Source: a virus. Taken from it: a DNA stretch of 47,152 nt. Each line of letters opens with the position of its first letter. The first letter of the stretch is position 1. A program made the translations under genes and the position numbers. This document shows positions 33,393-39,855 of this stretch, one piece after another. The stretch is taken from IMG/VR virus record IMGVR_UViG_3300044712_001751, positions 1-47,152 of that record. One strand, given 5' to 3'. The notes below the pieces were generated by a model that saw only the letters and a program-made list of their open reading frames with translations, had not been told where the DNA came from and did not search any database.

Positions 33393-33506
33393 ACGCACGA
33401 CCGCCAGGAATCTTCGCCACAGAGGACACAGAGAGCGCAGAGAAGCGAAAAATTGCAGGGGAGGGCAGAAAATTGCAGAAAATCTTTCTTTTCCCAGGAT
33501 TTGGTC

Positions 33507-33551
33507 GAAGGAACCCGCCCCCCGGAAGTCTATCATAGTAGTGCTGGCTGT
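33507..33551 (+). promoter_or_regulatory. paired regulatory boxes, copy 1 (12-bp box, 9-bp spacer, 24-bp box)
   Basis: GAAGGAACCCGC (33507-33518) and the 24-base box 33528-33551 (GTCTATCATAGTAG...) recur at 34008-34052 with the same 9-base spacing but an unrelated spacer. Each copy lies 45-80 bases before a small gene. Probably a promoter or operator shared by the two genes. Confidence 0.7.
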
Positions 33552-33628
33552 AGCGGCCGGCACGCCGCAGGCCCCGGCAAACTTGGGTCGGCTTTACCTC
33601 GCAACGCGGGGAGAAAGAGAGGCACACG

Positions 33629-33901
33629 ATGAGTTCCACGCGCAAACAGATGGACGATCCCAAAATCACACTCGCAAAAGCCAAGCTCACAGCAGCACAA
33701 CTCCGCACACGTGCCGCGCACCAAGAGGAGCAAGCGGCCATGTACCGGAAGGCTGCGGGGCCGCTCCAAGGCAGTCAAGCCGACAACTGCAACTGCCAGG
33801 CAGCTATCGCCGAGGCCCTTGCCGCCGAGAATCGAGCCAAGGCGGGTCTGATCGAGGCCGAAGCGGAAGCAGCGTTCCGGTGCCACACGCAGATTGATTG
33901 A
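33629..33901 (+). CDS. hypothetical protein, 90 aa, Ala-rich helical
   Basis: The product (MSSTRKQMDDPKITLAKAKL...) is Ala-, Glu- and Gln-rich with coiled-coil character throughout, and has the cysteine pair NCNC. The start is preceded by GAAAGAGAGGCACACG. It shares an upstream box pair with 34097-34450, so the two are probably co-regulated. No function assigned. Confidence 0.6.
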   Translation: MSSTRKQMDDPKITLAKAKLTAAQLRTRAAHQEEQAAMYRKAAGPLQGSQADNCNCQAAIAEALAAENRAKAGLIEAEAEAAFRCHTQID

Positions 33902-33946
33902 TTCCAGATCCCTACAGGGACAGACGCCCGACCGGGAAGAATCTTC

Positions 33947-33993
33947 AACCACGGAGAACCAGACACGGATTTACACGGAGGGACACGGATTTT
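33947..33993. repeat. dispersed repeat, left arm of a pair bracketing 34097-34450
   Basis: CCACGGAGAACCAGACACGG and ACACGGAGGGACACGGAT units. The inverse arms are at 34537-34607. Confidence 0.75.
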
Positions 33994-34007
33994 TGCCGAT
34001 TTTTTTT

Positions 34008-34052
34008 GAAGGAACCCGCAGGCAGGCCGTCTATCATAGTAGTGCTGGCTGT
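34008..34052 (+). promoter_or_regulatory. paired regulatory boxes, copy 2
   Basis: The 12-base box at 34008-34019 and the 24-base box at 34029-34052 match copy 1 at 33507-33551, including the 9-base gap. Confidence 0.7.
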
Positions 34053-34096
34053 GGTGGCTGGCACGGTTGAAGAACCTCAGAATAGGGAGCAGAATC

Positions 34097-34450
34097 ATGA
34101 CACTCAGAGAAAAGCTCGATGCGTACCAAATGGGGGCCCGCTGGATCGCACGCGACAACAGCAATGAAGTGACCGCCAAGACGAGGCGAGCGGCGATGAA
34201 CGAACTCAAGGCTGGTAAGGTGGCTGAGCGAGACCGCCAGTGGAACGACGAGGACGACGACGTGTGGGAATTGGCTCGCGATATCGCCTGCGACTTGGCC
34301 GGGGGTGATCCGTGGGGCTGGAACAACCGTCTCAACACCCCAGCCGCCCATGCAGAAATTCAGACCGCCGAGCTTACTATGAGGCATCTTGTCTTGCTCG
34401 GCCAAGTGGTGCGAGCCGCCGCGAAGAAGCTGGGCCTTTATATCAAGTAG
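34097..34450 (+). CDS. hypothetical protein, 117 aa
   Basis: The ATG at 34097 follows GGGAGCAGAATC. The protein (MTLREKLDAYQMGARWIARD..., VWELARDIACDLAGGDPWGW) is helical, with an acidic centre (WNDEDDDVWE) and no known motif. It lies between a shared box pair and a strong terminator, so it forms its own transcription unit. Confidence 0.62.
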   Translation: MTLREKLDAYQMGARWIARDNSNEVTAKTRRAAMNELKAGKVAERDRQWNDEDDDVWELARDIACDLAGGDPWGWNNRLNTPAAHAEIQTAELTMRHLVLLGQVVRAAAKKLGLYIK

Positions 34451-34484
34451 GCTTCAACCGCCCCGCACTGGGGCTATACCAGCG

Positions 34485-34520
34485 GCCGGGGCCGGGAAAC
34501 TGGCCCCGGCAGGCTTTTCC
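34485..34520 (+). terminator. rho-independent terminator after 34097-34450
   Basis: GCCGGGGCC (34485-34493) pairs with GGCCCCGGC (34502-34510) around an 8-nt loop; AGGCTTTT follows. Confidence 0.85.
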
Positions 34521-34536
34521 ATCCCCCCAAAATCCG

Positions 34537-34607
34537 TGTCCCTCCGTGTGAATCCGTGTCTAAATTCTTCTCCGTGCCCTTTGTGTCTCCGTGGTGAAAT
34601 CTGCGGC
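34537..34607. repeat. dispersed repeat, right arm (inner plus outer units)
   Basis: AATCCGTGTCCCTCCGTG, GAATCCGTGTCTAA and TTCTCCGTGCCCTTTGTGTC units; reverse complements of 33947-33993. Confidence 0.75.
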
Positions 34608-34617
34608 GAAAATAGCA

Positions 34618-34658
34618 GGGGGCCGTCGCCAGATGGGATAGGAGACGGCCCCCAGGAG
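34618..34658 (-). terminator. terminator of the minus-strand pilin gene
   Basis: GGGGGCCGTC and GACGGCCCCC arms (about 34620-34655) enclose a 15-nt loop; on the minus strand the stem is followed by TGCTATTTTC. Confidence 0.7.
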
Positions 34659-34676
34659 ACTACGCGTCTGACCTGA

Positions 34677-34865
34677 TCACTGTGGCGCTTTGTTTCCGTT
34701 ACTCAGCGCGGCCGCCAGCTTGTCGAAAATCCCGTTGATGTGCTGACCGACTGTCGTGATCACAAGGATTGCGATCACGATCACCAGCCCCGCCATGATC
34801 GCGTACTCCGACAGCTCCAAGCCCTGCTCATCCCGCACGAACTTTCCCAATAGCTTTCTCATCAT
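34677..34865 (-). CDS. Flp/Fap-type class IVb pilin
   Basis: The 62-residue product begins MMRKLLGKFVRDEQG, then LELSEYAIMAGLVIVIAILV. This is the Flp prepilin signature: a basic leader, cleavage after Gly15, Glu at mature position 5 followed by Tyr, and one hydrophobic helix. A TadV-type peptidase would process it and a Tad machine would assemble it; neither is encoded here, so it must rely on the host. AGGAG precedes the start and a terminator follows. It lies alone against the direction of the neighbouring genes, as a lysogenic-conversion (moron) gene would. Confidence 0.9.
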   Translation of the reverse strand: MMRKLLGKFVRDEQGLELSEYAIMAGLVIVIAILVITTVGQHINGIFDKLAAALSNGNKAPQ

Positions 34866-35051
34866 ATTCTCCTATCCTCACGAAACCCTTCCGAAAACAG
34901 CAGAACGCCCGCCGTTTGCTTGTAAGAGGGCTGGTGAGAAGTTGGCACAACTACCAGCCCCATAGGCCGCCCGGATCTGACCCCAGGCGTACTGCACGTC
35001 ACCGGCCGGTTGCATGGGCCGACCCGTGGACGATTACAGCCAATTTTGTCC

Positions 35052-35080
35052 TTGCAATCCATCACGCGATCGGGTATAAT
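35052..35080 (+). promoter_or_regulatory. sigma70-type promoter, TTGCAA-N17-TATAAT
   Basis: -35 at 35052-35057, -10 at 35075-35080 with perfect 17-base spacing. A start site near 35087 would transcribe toward 35112, antisense to the end of the regulator gene 35230-35688. Confidence 0.8.
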
Positions 35081-35111
35081 ATGTCCCGTTCGCCCGACCG
35101 ATGAGGGAGTC

Positions 35112-35375
35112 ATGCAGGCCGAGCGAGGTATCACCCGAGGGAGTAAGACAGCAATGGATTCGCCACTACGTTCGCGCATCGTACCACTCCACCCCCCCAG
35201 TGTTGAGCAGGCCATTCGCGACATCGAGGTCATGCTCCACGCAGCTTCGCCCGAGTTTGTTTTCGCGGCGAGACATCGGTTGCGGCAGATTCTACCCACT
35301 GTTCACCCCGTTCGGCGTCGCTGGGTGCCTGCGCGGACTCGCCCGCGGGGCCCAACTCCCGTCGAATCACATTGA
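35112..35375 (+). CDS. possible 87-aa protein opposite the regulator gene
   Basis: The frame begins 25 bases after the predicted start site with GGGAG just before the ATG. The central part (VEQAIRDIEVMLHAASPEFV, FAARHRLRQILPTV) looks like a real helical protein. The last 146 bases are antisense to 35230-35688, so one of the two overlapping ends may be non-coding. Alternatively the promoter makes an antisense RNA. Confidence 0.4.
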   Translation: MQAERGITRGSKTAMDSPLRSRIVPLHPPSVEQAIRDIEVMLHAASPEFVFAARHRLRQILPTVHPVRRRWVPARTRPRGPTPVESH

Positions 35376-35688
35376 CGGCCGCCTGTTCTGTCTCGCTGAG
35401 GATCCGGTAACCCGCCTCATCGATGCCGGCCACGAGGTTGCGGACCTGTTCGATGGCAGTACGAGCGTCCGCCGCCGTGTTGGCGGCAGGATCCTCCGGA
35501 AGCTGAAGCATGTCGGGGGGGCCGTAAGCGATTCCCTGAGCCTGCTCTCGCCCCTCTGCGGTGGCCAGATGAAACACCACGATGGCGGTGTTCACCATCT
35601 TTTGGGGTTCCCATCCCCTCCGCTTCCAAAATGCCATTATTGGCTTCACGGCCGGAGTGAACCGAATTGACGTCTTCTCACCGGTCAT
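35230..35688 (-). CDS. putative ribbon-helix-helix-like transcription regulator, 152 aa
   Basis: The N-terminus (MTGEKTSIRFTPAVKPIMAF, then WKRRGWEPQKMVNTAIVVFH) has the beta-strand/helix/helix spacing of RHH repressors. The rest is helical (DARTAIEQVRNLVAGIDEAG). The promoter TTGCGT-N17-TAGGAT on the minus strand ends seven bases before the ATG at 35688, so the mRNA may be leaderless; a longer form from 35697 is possible. A 14-bp palindrome (35720-35733) overlaps the -35 box, which suggests self-repression. It is the best candidate for the lysogeny regulator. Confidence 0.6.
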   Translation of the reverse strand: MTGEKTSIRFTPAVKPIMAFWKRRGWEPQKMVNTAIVVFHLATAEGREQAQGIAYGPPDMLQLPEDPAANTAADARTAIEQVRNLVAGIDEAGYRILSETEQAAVNVIRRELGPAGESAQAPSDAERGEQWVESAATDVSPRKQTRAKLRGA

Positions 35689-35694
35689 AGTGCC

Positions 35695-35723
35695 CATCCT
35701 ATCAAAAAAATCCGATCAACGCA
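35695..35723 (-). promoter_or_regulatory. minus-strand promoter TTGCGT-N17-TAGGAT
   Basis: Read on the minus strand, the -35 lies inside the right half of the palindrome 35720-35733 and the -10 at about 35696-35701. The start site would fall at or next to the ATG of the regulator (35688). Confidence 0.6.
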
Positions 35724-35733
35724 AGTGCTTGCG
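35720..35733. promoter_or_regulatory. operator-like palindrome CGCAAG-TG-CTTGCG
   Basis: A perfect 6-bp inverted repeat with a 2-bp centre overlapping the -35 of the minus-strand promoter. It is the most symmetric short site in this control region. Confidence 0.7.
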
Positions 35734-35766
35734 GTGTAGACACTTAAGCCTATTTGGCCCTACACA

Positions 35767-35786
35767 CGCCCTCTTTCGCCCTCTTT
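35767..35786 (+). promoter_or_regulatory. tandem 10-bp repeats CGCCCTCTTT x2
   Basis: Two exact 10-bp units, one helical turn apart, end 15 bases before the -35 of the + strand promoter at 35802. They could bind an activator or the regulator. Confidence 0.6.
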
Positions 35787-35801
35787 GGCGGTATTTTGCC
35801 C

Positions 35802-35830
35802 TTGACTTCTCACGCGCGTACCGCTAGACT
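35802..35830 (+). promoter_or_regulatory. sigma70-type promoter, TTGACT-N17-TAGACT
   Basis: -35 at 35802-35807, -10 at 35825-35830. The expected start site is about 35837, the A of an ATG, so the transcript may be leaderless. Confidence 0.78.
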
Positions 35831-35836
35831 CTCGGC

Positions 35837-36007
35837 ATGGATTGGTTGGATGTTCATGGATGGACTGATATCGGAGGGGCCGAGAGGGGCCTTAAGATGC
35901 GAAAGTCAAATTCGAAAACCCGAGCGCAACGACAGACGGCAATCTGTCCAGCGCGGCGGAATCCCTCCCTGATGAAGATCACCCCAGACTCGTTGGCGCG
36001 AGTCTGA
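35837..36007 (+). CDS. possible small basic protein from a leaderless transcript, 56 aa
   Basis: The frame begins at the predicted transcription start and ends at 36007. The product (MDWLDVHGWTDIGGAERGLK, then basic) has 12 Arg/Lys in 56 residues and no HTH that I can see. A second start at 35897 (MRKSNSKTRAQR) follows GAGAGGGGCC. It would sit where a cro-like gene sits relative to the regulator, but this is only positional. Confidence 0.4.
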   Translation: MDWLDVHGWTDIGGAERGLKMRKSNSKTRAQRQTAICPARRNPSLMKITPDSLARV

Positions 36008-36054
36008 CGCGAACGATCCGGCCGCTCTCCGAGCCGCCGGTTGATGATACGGTC

Positions 36055-36082
36055 ATTATAGACTTGGACGCCCAAGAGTCAA
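36055..36082 (-). promoter_or_regulatory. minus-strand promoter TTGACT-N16-TATAAT
   Basis: On the minus strand the -35 is the complement of 36077-36082 and the -10 the complement of 36055-36060. Transcription would run left through 35837-36007 in antisense and on toward the regulator gene. Confidence 0.7.
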
Positions 36083-36117
36083 GAGTCTTTTACCTATTTT
36101 AACAGATTCCGGATTTT

Positions 36118-36178
36118 GCACCACGAAGGGCACGAAGAGCACGAAGTTCAAAACCACAGAGATCACGGAGGCTATGGA
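36118..36178. repeat. dispersed repeat units before 36181
   Basis: GCACCACGAAGGGCACGAAG and CCACAGAGATCACGGAGG units; the last supplies GGAGG/GGAGC before the ATG. Confidence 0.7.
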
Positions 36179-36180
36179 GC

Positions 36181-36660
36181 ATGGATCAGCAGGGAAAGCA
36201 GCCGTTTGCGGAGTGGACAATCCTCGAATTGATGGGCCATCGCCGTTTGGCCGGCTACGTTCAGGAGGTCGAGATTGCGGGCAAGGGATACCTGCGGATC
36301 GACATCCCCAGCGAGCCGCCGGTGACACAGATCTATGGCCCGGACGCCATCTACTGCATGACCCCTACGACGGAGGAGATCGCCCGCGGCCTGGCCAAGA
36401 GCGTGCACCTAGCCCCGGTCAGTCGATATGAACTGCCCGCCGCTGCGACGCCGAGTCCCATGTGTGACACGTGCGAGCGGGACATCAACCCGGGGGAGAC
36501 GGGCGTCGTGTACCTCGGTAGCAATCGGTTCCGGTGTGCCGCCTGCCAGGAGAGATTCGATGGGCAGAATGAGCCCGAGGACATATCGGATACGCCAGAG
36601 TGCAGTTGCGGAGAGCCGACGTGCTTGGGCACTTGCGGTCAACCGCCGGTTCAATCGTAA
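36181..36660 (+). CDS. hypothetical protein with cysteine clusters, 159 aa
   Basis: The N-terminal half (FAEWTILELMGHRRLAGYVQ, EVEIAGKGYLRIDIP) resembles a small family of phage proteins of unknown role. The C-terminal half has a zinc-finger-like C-x2-C...C-x2-C (MCDTCERDINPG...RCAACQE) and a last Cys-rich end (CSCGEPTCLGTC). Probably a metal-binding protein; function unknown. Confidence 0.65.
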   Translation: MDQQGKQPFAEWTILELMGHRRLAGYVQEVEIAGKGYLRIDIPSEPPVTQIYGPDAIYCMTPTTEEIARGLAKSVHLAPVSRYELPAAATPSPMCDTCERDINPGETGVVYLGSNRFRCAACQERFDGQNEPEDISDTPECSCGEPTCLGTCGQPPVQS

Positions 36661-37052
36661 CTCATCAATCAACAGTCGCCACGTAGGCCGAGGGCACAGG
36701 GAAAAATGGCAGGAAGCCGAATCCATTTGAACAGGGCGGTTCTTCTCCGTGCCCTCTGTGCCTCCGTGGTGCATCGATCCCCGCCGGCCGGCAACACCAT
36801 CCATCGAGCTGCACACTCAGTTCGGTTACCGGTCCGGCCTTGCTTTCTCTGCGGCTCCAGGTCATCTCGCTTCCTCTCCCTCCGCTCCTGGAGCCGCTTT
36901 TTTGGATATCGCGCCGGGCAGAGCTCGTGGCCCTGTCCCGGTCTGGTCTACGCAGAGCCGGCAGGATCGACCGGCGGCAGGGACGCTGCCGGCCGGGTCC
37001 TGCGGGCAAAGACATTTCGCCACAGAGAACACGGAGAACACGGAGGTAGATC
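36661..37052. other. 392-bp interval without a credible gene; repeats, terminator, hairpin
   Basis: It contains repeat units at about 36748-36775, a terminator (36851-36903), a large nested G/C hairpin (36959-37007) and repeat units at 37017-37046 that form the leader of 37053. Frames that cross it (for example from 36749) run through the terminator and show no coding character. Confidence 0.6.
36851..36903 (+). terminator. rho-independent terminator
   Basis: GCGGCTCCAGG (36851-36861) pairs exactly with CCTGGAGCCGC (36887-36897); six T follow. The loop of 25 bases is long. Confidence 0.75.
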
Positions 37053-37286
37053 GTGGTAATCATCGCACTGCTGGTTCTGATGGTGATTCTGGCGGTCCTG
37101 TGTGGATCGCTGATGTTGGGCGAGATGGCCGGCGCGGCGGCGGAACGCAGGCGGATCGACGGAGAACTGAAGGACGGACAATGTACGATCGGAGGCTGCA
37201 CATACCTGGTCAAAGCAGTCGTGTTCACGCCGGCCGACGAGCAACATTTGGTGGGCGTGATGGTGGACGAGAGAGACCAGACCTGA
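37053..37286 (+). CDS. small membrane protein, 77 aa
   Basis: GTG start after GGAGGTAGATC. Residues 1-25 (VIIALLVLMVILAVLCGSLM) form a transmembrane helix, with the rest probably cytoplasmic: a charged helix (AERRRIDGELKDG) and a short beta part (CTIGGCTYLVKAVVFTPA). No family recognised. Confidence 0.65.
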   Translation: MVIIALLVLMVILAVLCGSLMLGEMAGAAAERRRIDGELKDGQCTIGGCTYLVKAVVFTPADEQHLVGVMVDERDQT

Positions 37287-37360
37287 TTTGAACCACGGAG
37301 AACACGGAGGCCACGGAGTATGGAACCCAAGATGAACGCGGATGAACGCAGATAGGCGAA

Positions 37361-37402
37361 TCACGGGTCACGGGTCACGGGTCACGGGTCACGAGACACG
37401 AT
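37361..37402 (+). repeat. GTCACGG heptamer array
   Basis: Five tandem 7-bp units, the most regular copy of this family, in the leader of 37422. Confidence 0.9.
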
Positions 37403-37421
37403 TAGAGGCATGGAGGCAGCG

Positions 37422-37739
37422 ATGGCATTGGAGATCGAGCACGAATCGGAAGGAGTTCAGTCGATGCTGGAGGGCTTGGAGGCGTACCTGACGGCCTACT
37501 GCGTGGCGAAGAATCGCCGGGCGATCGTGATCGTGCGAGAGGACACCGGCTTTGTCTTCCGCCGCTCGATCGGCCCCAACGGCGTGACGCCAATCCCGGT
37601 GGAATTCGACGACGCGGTCGTGGTCTCTCGCTTCGTCGCCCAGGGCAGCGATGCGGATCTGCTGGCGATGGACGCCACGATCGCAGCAGCCCATGCCAAC
37701 GGCGAACGAGTTGTGATTGTGGAGAACGGAAATGAGTGA
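37422..37739 (+). CDS. hypothetical protein, 105 aa
   Basis: The ATG at 37422 is chosen because GGAGG lies six bases upstream; a longer form starts at 37410. The acidic alpha/beta product (MALEIEHESEGVQSMLEGLE, RRAIVIVREDTGFVF, RVVIVENGNE) has no recognised family. The stop overlaps the next gene. Confidence 0.62.
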   Translation: MALEIEHESEGVQSMLEGLEAYLTAYCVAKNRRAIVIVREDTGFVFRRSIGPNGVTPIPVEFDDAVVVSRFVAQGSDADLLAMDATIAAAHANGERVVIVENGNE

Positions 37740-38274
37740 GCGGTGTACAAGATGCGGCGGTCCGAACGACATATTCAACTATTGCCCTGCCGGACTGCAC
37801 GGTGAGCCGTGTGTCGGTGCTCAGAAGAACGAGACGGCGAAACAGAATCAAGAGGCCCTCTACGGCTCGCAGTGCGGCCGGGACCATCTTGGCGACGTGA
37901 ACAAAAAGGTGCGCAACGGCCTGACGGCCATACGGGAGATTTGCCGGAGCGAAGCACCTGGTGAGATCGAGGCGATCGTCGACGGCCTGCTGGGCCTGAT
38001 CGGGGAGGTTGACCCGGCTGGCACCACGCCTCCGACGATGCAGTTGTGGATCGTTGGCCAGTACAAGGGCGAGTGCGAGACGGGTGACGGAACGACGGCG
38101 TGGGAATTCCAAGGGGTCTTCGCCAGCGAGGCGGCAGCAGACAAGGCCTGCCGTGATGAGACCTACTTCTACGCAGGCCCCTACGCGCTGGGTGAGGAGT
38201 TGCCGCATGAAACCCGTGACGTCGAAGCGGTGTTTCCGAGGGTGATGATCGATGACGAGGAGGAAGAATACTAG
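37732..38274 (+). CDS. hypothetical protein with N-terminal cysteine pairs, 180 aa
   Basis: It starts MSERCTRCGGPNDIFNYCPA, a small zinc-knuckle-like unit. A helical part follows, then a beta part (MQLWIVGQYKGECETGDGTT, AWEFQGVFASEAAAD) resembling small proteins that respond to query input in accessory phage regions. It ends in an acidic tail (DDEEEEY). Coupled to 37422-37739. Function unknown. Confidence 0.62.
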   Translation: MSERCTRCGGPNDIFNYCPAGLHGEPCVGAQKNETAKQNQEALYGSQCGRDHLGDVNKKVRNGLTAIREICRSEAPGEIEAIVDGLLGLIGEVDPAGTTPPTMQLWIVGQYKGECETGDGTTAWEFQGVFASEAAADKACRDETYFYAGPYALGEELPHETRDVEAVFPRVMIDDEEEEY

Positions 38275-38300
38275 CGACGAGTCACAAGACACGAGTCACA

Positions 38301-38319
38301 GCCCGGCCTAGCCGGGCCT
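38301..38319 (+). terminator. short hairpin before the tRNA gene
   Basis: GCCCGGC-CTA-GCCGGGC, a 7-bp stem with a 3-nt loop. It lacks a T-run and may act in tRNA 5' processing. Confidence 0.4.
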
Positions 38320-38322
38320 CAC

Positions 38323-38394
38323 TGCGGGGTAGAGCAGCGGTAGCTCGTTCGGCTCATAACCGAGAGGTCGGAGGTTCGAATCCTCCCCCCGCTA
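38323..38394 (+). tRNA. tRNA with anticodon CAU (initiator-like tRNA-Met)
   Basis: A full cloverleaf: acceptor G2-G7 with C66-C71, D stem GAGC/GCTC, anticodon loop CTCATAA, T stem GGAGG/CCTCC with TTCGAAT, discriminator A. T1 faces T72, so the 1:72 pair is open, and A11-T24 is present; both are marks of bacterial initiator tRNA. The three G-C pairs at the base of the anticodon stem are not the classic GGG/CCC (C29-G41 is reversed). CCA is not encoded. It could therefore initiate, or be an Ile2/Met elongator relative. Confidence 0.9.
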
Positions 38395-38593
38395 TTGCGA
38401 ATCGATGCGGACCGCCGGTATCGGCAGAAAACGGCATGGAGCGTGTCCAAGTGACAGCCCACCGGGTTCGCGACGAAACGCGGAATGGTTGCTCTTTAGG
38501 GGTGCCGCGCCAAGGCTTCCCGGACAAGTAGTGCCCGTCTGGGCCAATAGAGGTTTTCGTAGCTCGGCGGCTGAGCAGGGGGCATGAATATGG

Positions 38594-38599
38594 TATAAT
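38594..38599 (+). promoter_or_regulatory. extended -10 promoter (TGGTATAAT) of the integrase
   Basis: TATAAT with an upstream TG one base away lies about 42 bases before the integrase TTGGAGG. The -35 region (TGAGCA, 38572-38577) is weak, which is usual with an extended -10. Confidence 0.65.
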
Positions 38600-38647
38600 G
38601 GCATCGGGCCGGTGTGCCTGGTGCTGTGCCGTAGATTGGAGGTCTAC

Positions 38648-39685
38648 ATGCCTGAGCATAGCACGCTGAGTGAGCTATTTGACAAGTTTGATGCGTCTTC
38701 CGTAACCCAGGGAACGACCCGGAAGAAGTGCCGGACGGCCTGGCGGGTTTTGATGCACCTGCTGGGCCCGGACTATCCGGCGGCCGAGGTGGTATCCGAG
38801 GACTTCGACCGCATGCAGAGGTATCTGCGGGACGAGGCCGTGAGCCGGTTCGGCAAGGCCTTTTCGGAGCATACGATCTTTTCGTATGTGGCGGCGGCGG
38901 GGCAGGTCTTCTGCTGGGCCGTCGACGGCAAACGCCTGGCCGCCAATCCCGCACGGGATTGTCACCGGATGAAGCCGACGAAGAAGAAGGTCCACATCTA
39001 CAGCCGCGAGGAGATCAGCGACATGCTGGACACCGTGCGGGGCAACCCGGAGCGGGACATCGAGGCCTTGCGCTGGCCGGATGCCGCCGGACTGCTGCGG
39101 TGGACGGGCTTTTTTCTGACGGCCCTGACGGGTCCGCGCATCGGCGAGATCTGGAATTTCCGCTGGGACGATATCGATCTCGATGCCGGGGAGCTGCGGA
39201 TTCAGGCCCGGCCGGATCGACCCGGGGAGTACTGGCGGTGGGGCAGTAAGGGCAAGGCCGATCGGCGGGTGCCGATGAGCGACGAGCTCTGGGCTTTGCT
39301 CTGCCGGCTGCGGTCGGTGGCGCCCTGGCGGTATCCGTTCCTCAAGGAGCGGACCTGCCGGCGCCAGCAGGGCAGGATCGGCCGATTGAGTGAGACCCAG
39401 AGGAAGTATCCGTACAACAACTTCCACCGGGAGCTCGATCGGGTCGTCGTGGCGACGAACGCCCGCAGAGTGCGGGCCGGCCGCGAGCCGATCCGGGAAG
39501 GGACGTTTCACACGTTGCGGAAGAACGCGGCCACGGTGATGGCCGAGGCCGGCGTGCCGAGCCATTTCTGCCAAGAGATCCTCGGACACGCCAGCGATCG
39601 GCTCACCAAAGAGGTCTACACGTATGTAGACCAGCGTAAATGCCTGGACGAGAGTCGCCGGGCGTTCAACGCGGCGTCCTGGTGA
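38648..39685 (+). CDS. int: tyrosine recombinase / phage integrase
   Basis: 345 residues. A core-binding SAM-like domain (about 1-95) is followed by the catalytic domain. Arg164 lies in GPRIGEIWNFRW, a Lys in KADRRVPMS, H288-x-x-R291 in FHTLRKNAATV, His314 in LGHASDR and the nucleophile Tyr324 in TKEVYTYVDQ. The ATG at 38648 has TTGGAGG six bases upstream. It inserts the phage into the host chromosome, and the tRNA 3'-half 24 bases after its stop is the likely recombination site. Confidence 0.95.
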   Translation: MPEHSTLSELFDKFDASSVTQGTTRKKCRTAWRVLMHLLGPDYPAAEVVSEDFDRMQRYLRDEAVSRFGKAFSEHTIFSYVAAAGQVFCWAVDGKRLAANPARDCHRMKPTKKKVHIYSREEISDMLDTVRGNPERDIEALRWPDAAGLLRWTGFFLTALTGPRIGEIWNFRWDDIDLDAGELRIQARPDRPGEYWRWGSKGKADRRVPMSDELWALLCRLRSVAPWRYPFLKERTCRRQQGRIGRLSETQRKYPYNNFHRELDRVVVATNARRVRAGREPIREGTFHTLRKNAATVMAEAGVPSHFCQEILGHASDRLTKEVYTYVDQRKCLDESRRAFNAASW

Positions 39686-39708
39686 GGATACCAATGGATA
39701 TCCACGAC

Positions 39709-39752
39709 TGGGCCCGCAAGGATTCGAACCTTGGACCAAGGGATTATGAGTG
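39709..39752 (-). other. attP: attP core candidate: 3' half of a tRNA(CAU) gene
   Basis: Read on the minus strand, this holds an anticodon loop CTCATAA, 3' anticodon stem TCCCT, variable loop, a perfect T arm (CCAAGGTTCGAATCCTTG) and the acceptor 3' strand CGGGCCC-A. The 5' side does not pair with it, so the tRNA match begins at the anticodon loop. Phages that integrate into tRNA genes carry exactly such a 3' half to rebuild the target. It differs in sequence from the tRNA at 38323-38394. Confidence 0.85.
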
Positions 39753-39819
39753 TCCCCGTATGATTGTTTGGTAAATTTCAGCTATCCCATGGCATAGCTC
39801 AGGCAGCACCTGCTCAACA

Positions 39820-39855
39820 GGGGCACCGTCGGCCAACGGTGCCCCGCCTTTTTCC
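39820..39855 (+). terminator. rho-independent terminator
   Basis: GGGGCACCGT (39820-39829) pairs with ACGGTGCCCC (39836-39845) around a 6-nt loop; GCCTTTTT follows. Confidence 0.88.

Noticed and set aside
33507-34052. ECF-type sigma promoter (GGAAC...GTC)
   Set aside because: The distance between GGAAC and GTC is 13 bases, shorter than the 16-17 expected; kept only as unnamed paired boxes.
35101-35670. 189-aa + strand frame opposite the regulator gene
   Set aside because: Ser/Arg-rich translation without domain character; the minus-strand frame has RHH-like character, promoter and operator.
36749-37291. 180-aa + strand frame
   Set aside because: It crosses a strong terminator and a large hairpin and overlaps the better-supported membrane protein gene 37053-37286 in another frame.
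37361-37402. iteron array / replication origin
   Set aside because: The heptamers recur at many places inside coding genes, so they are a mobile-type repeat, not a single origin; no initiator gene is adjacent.
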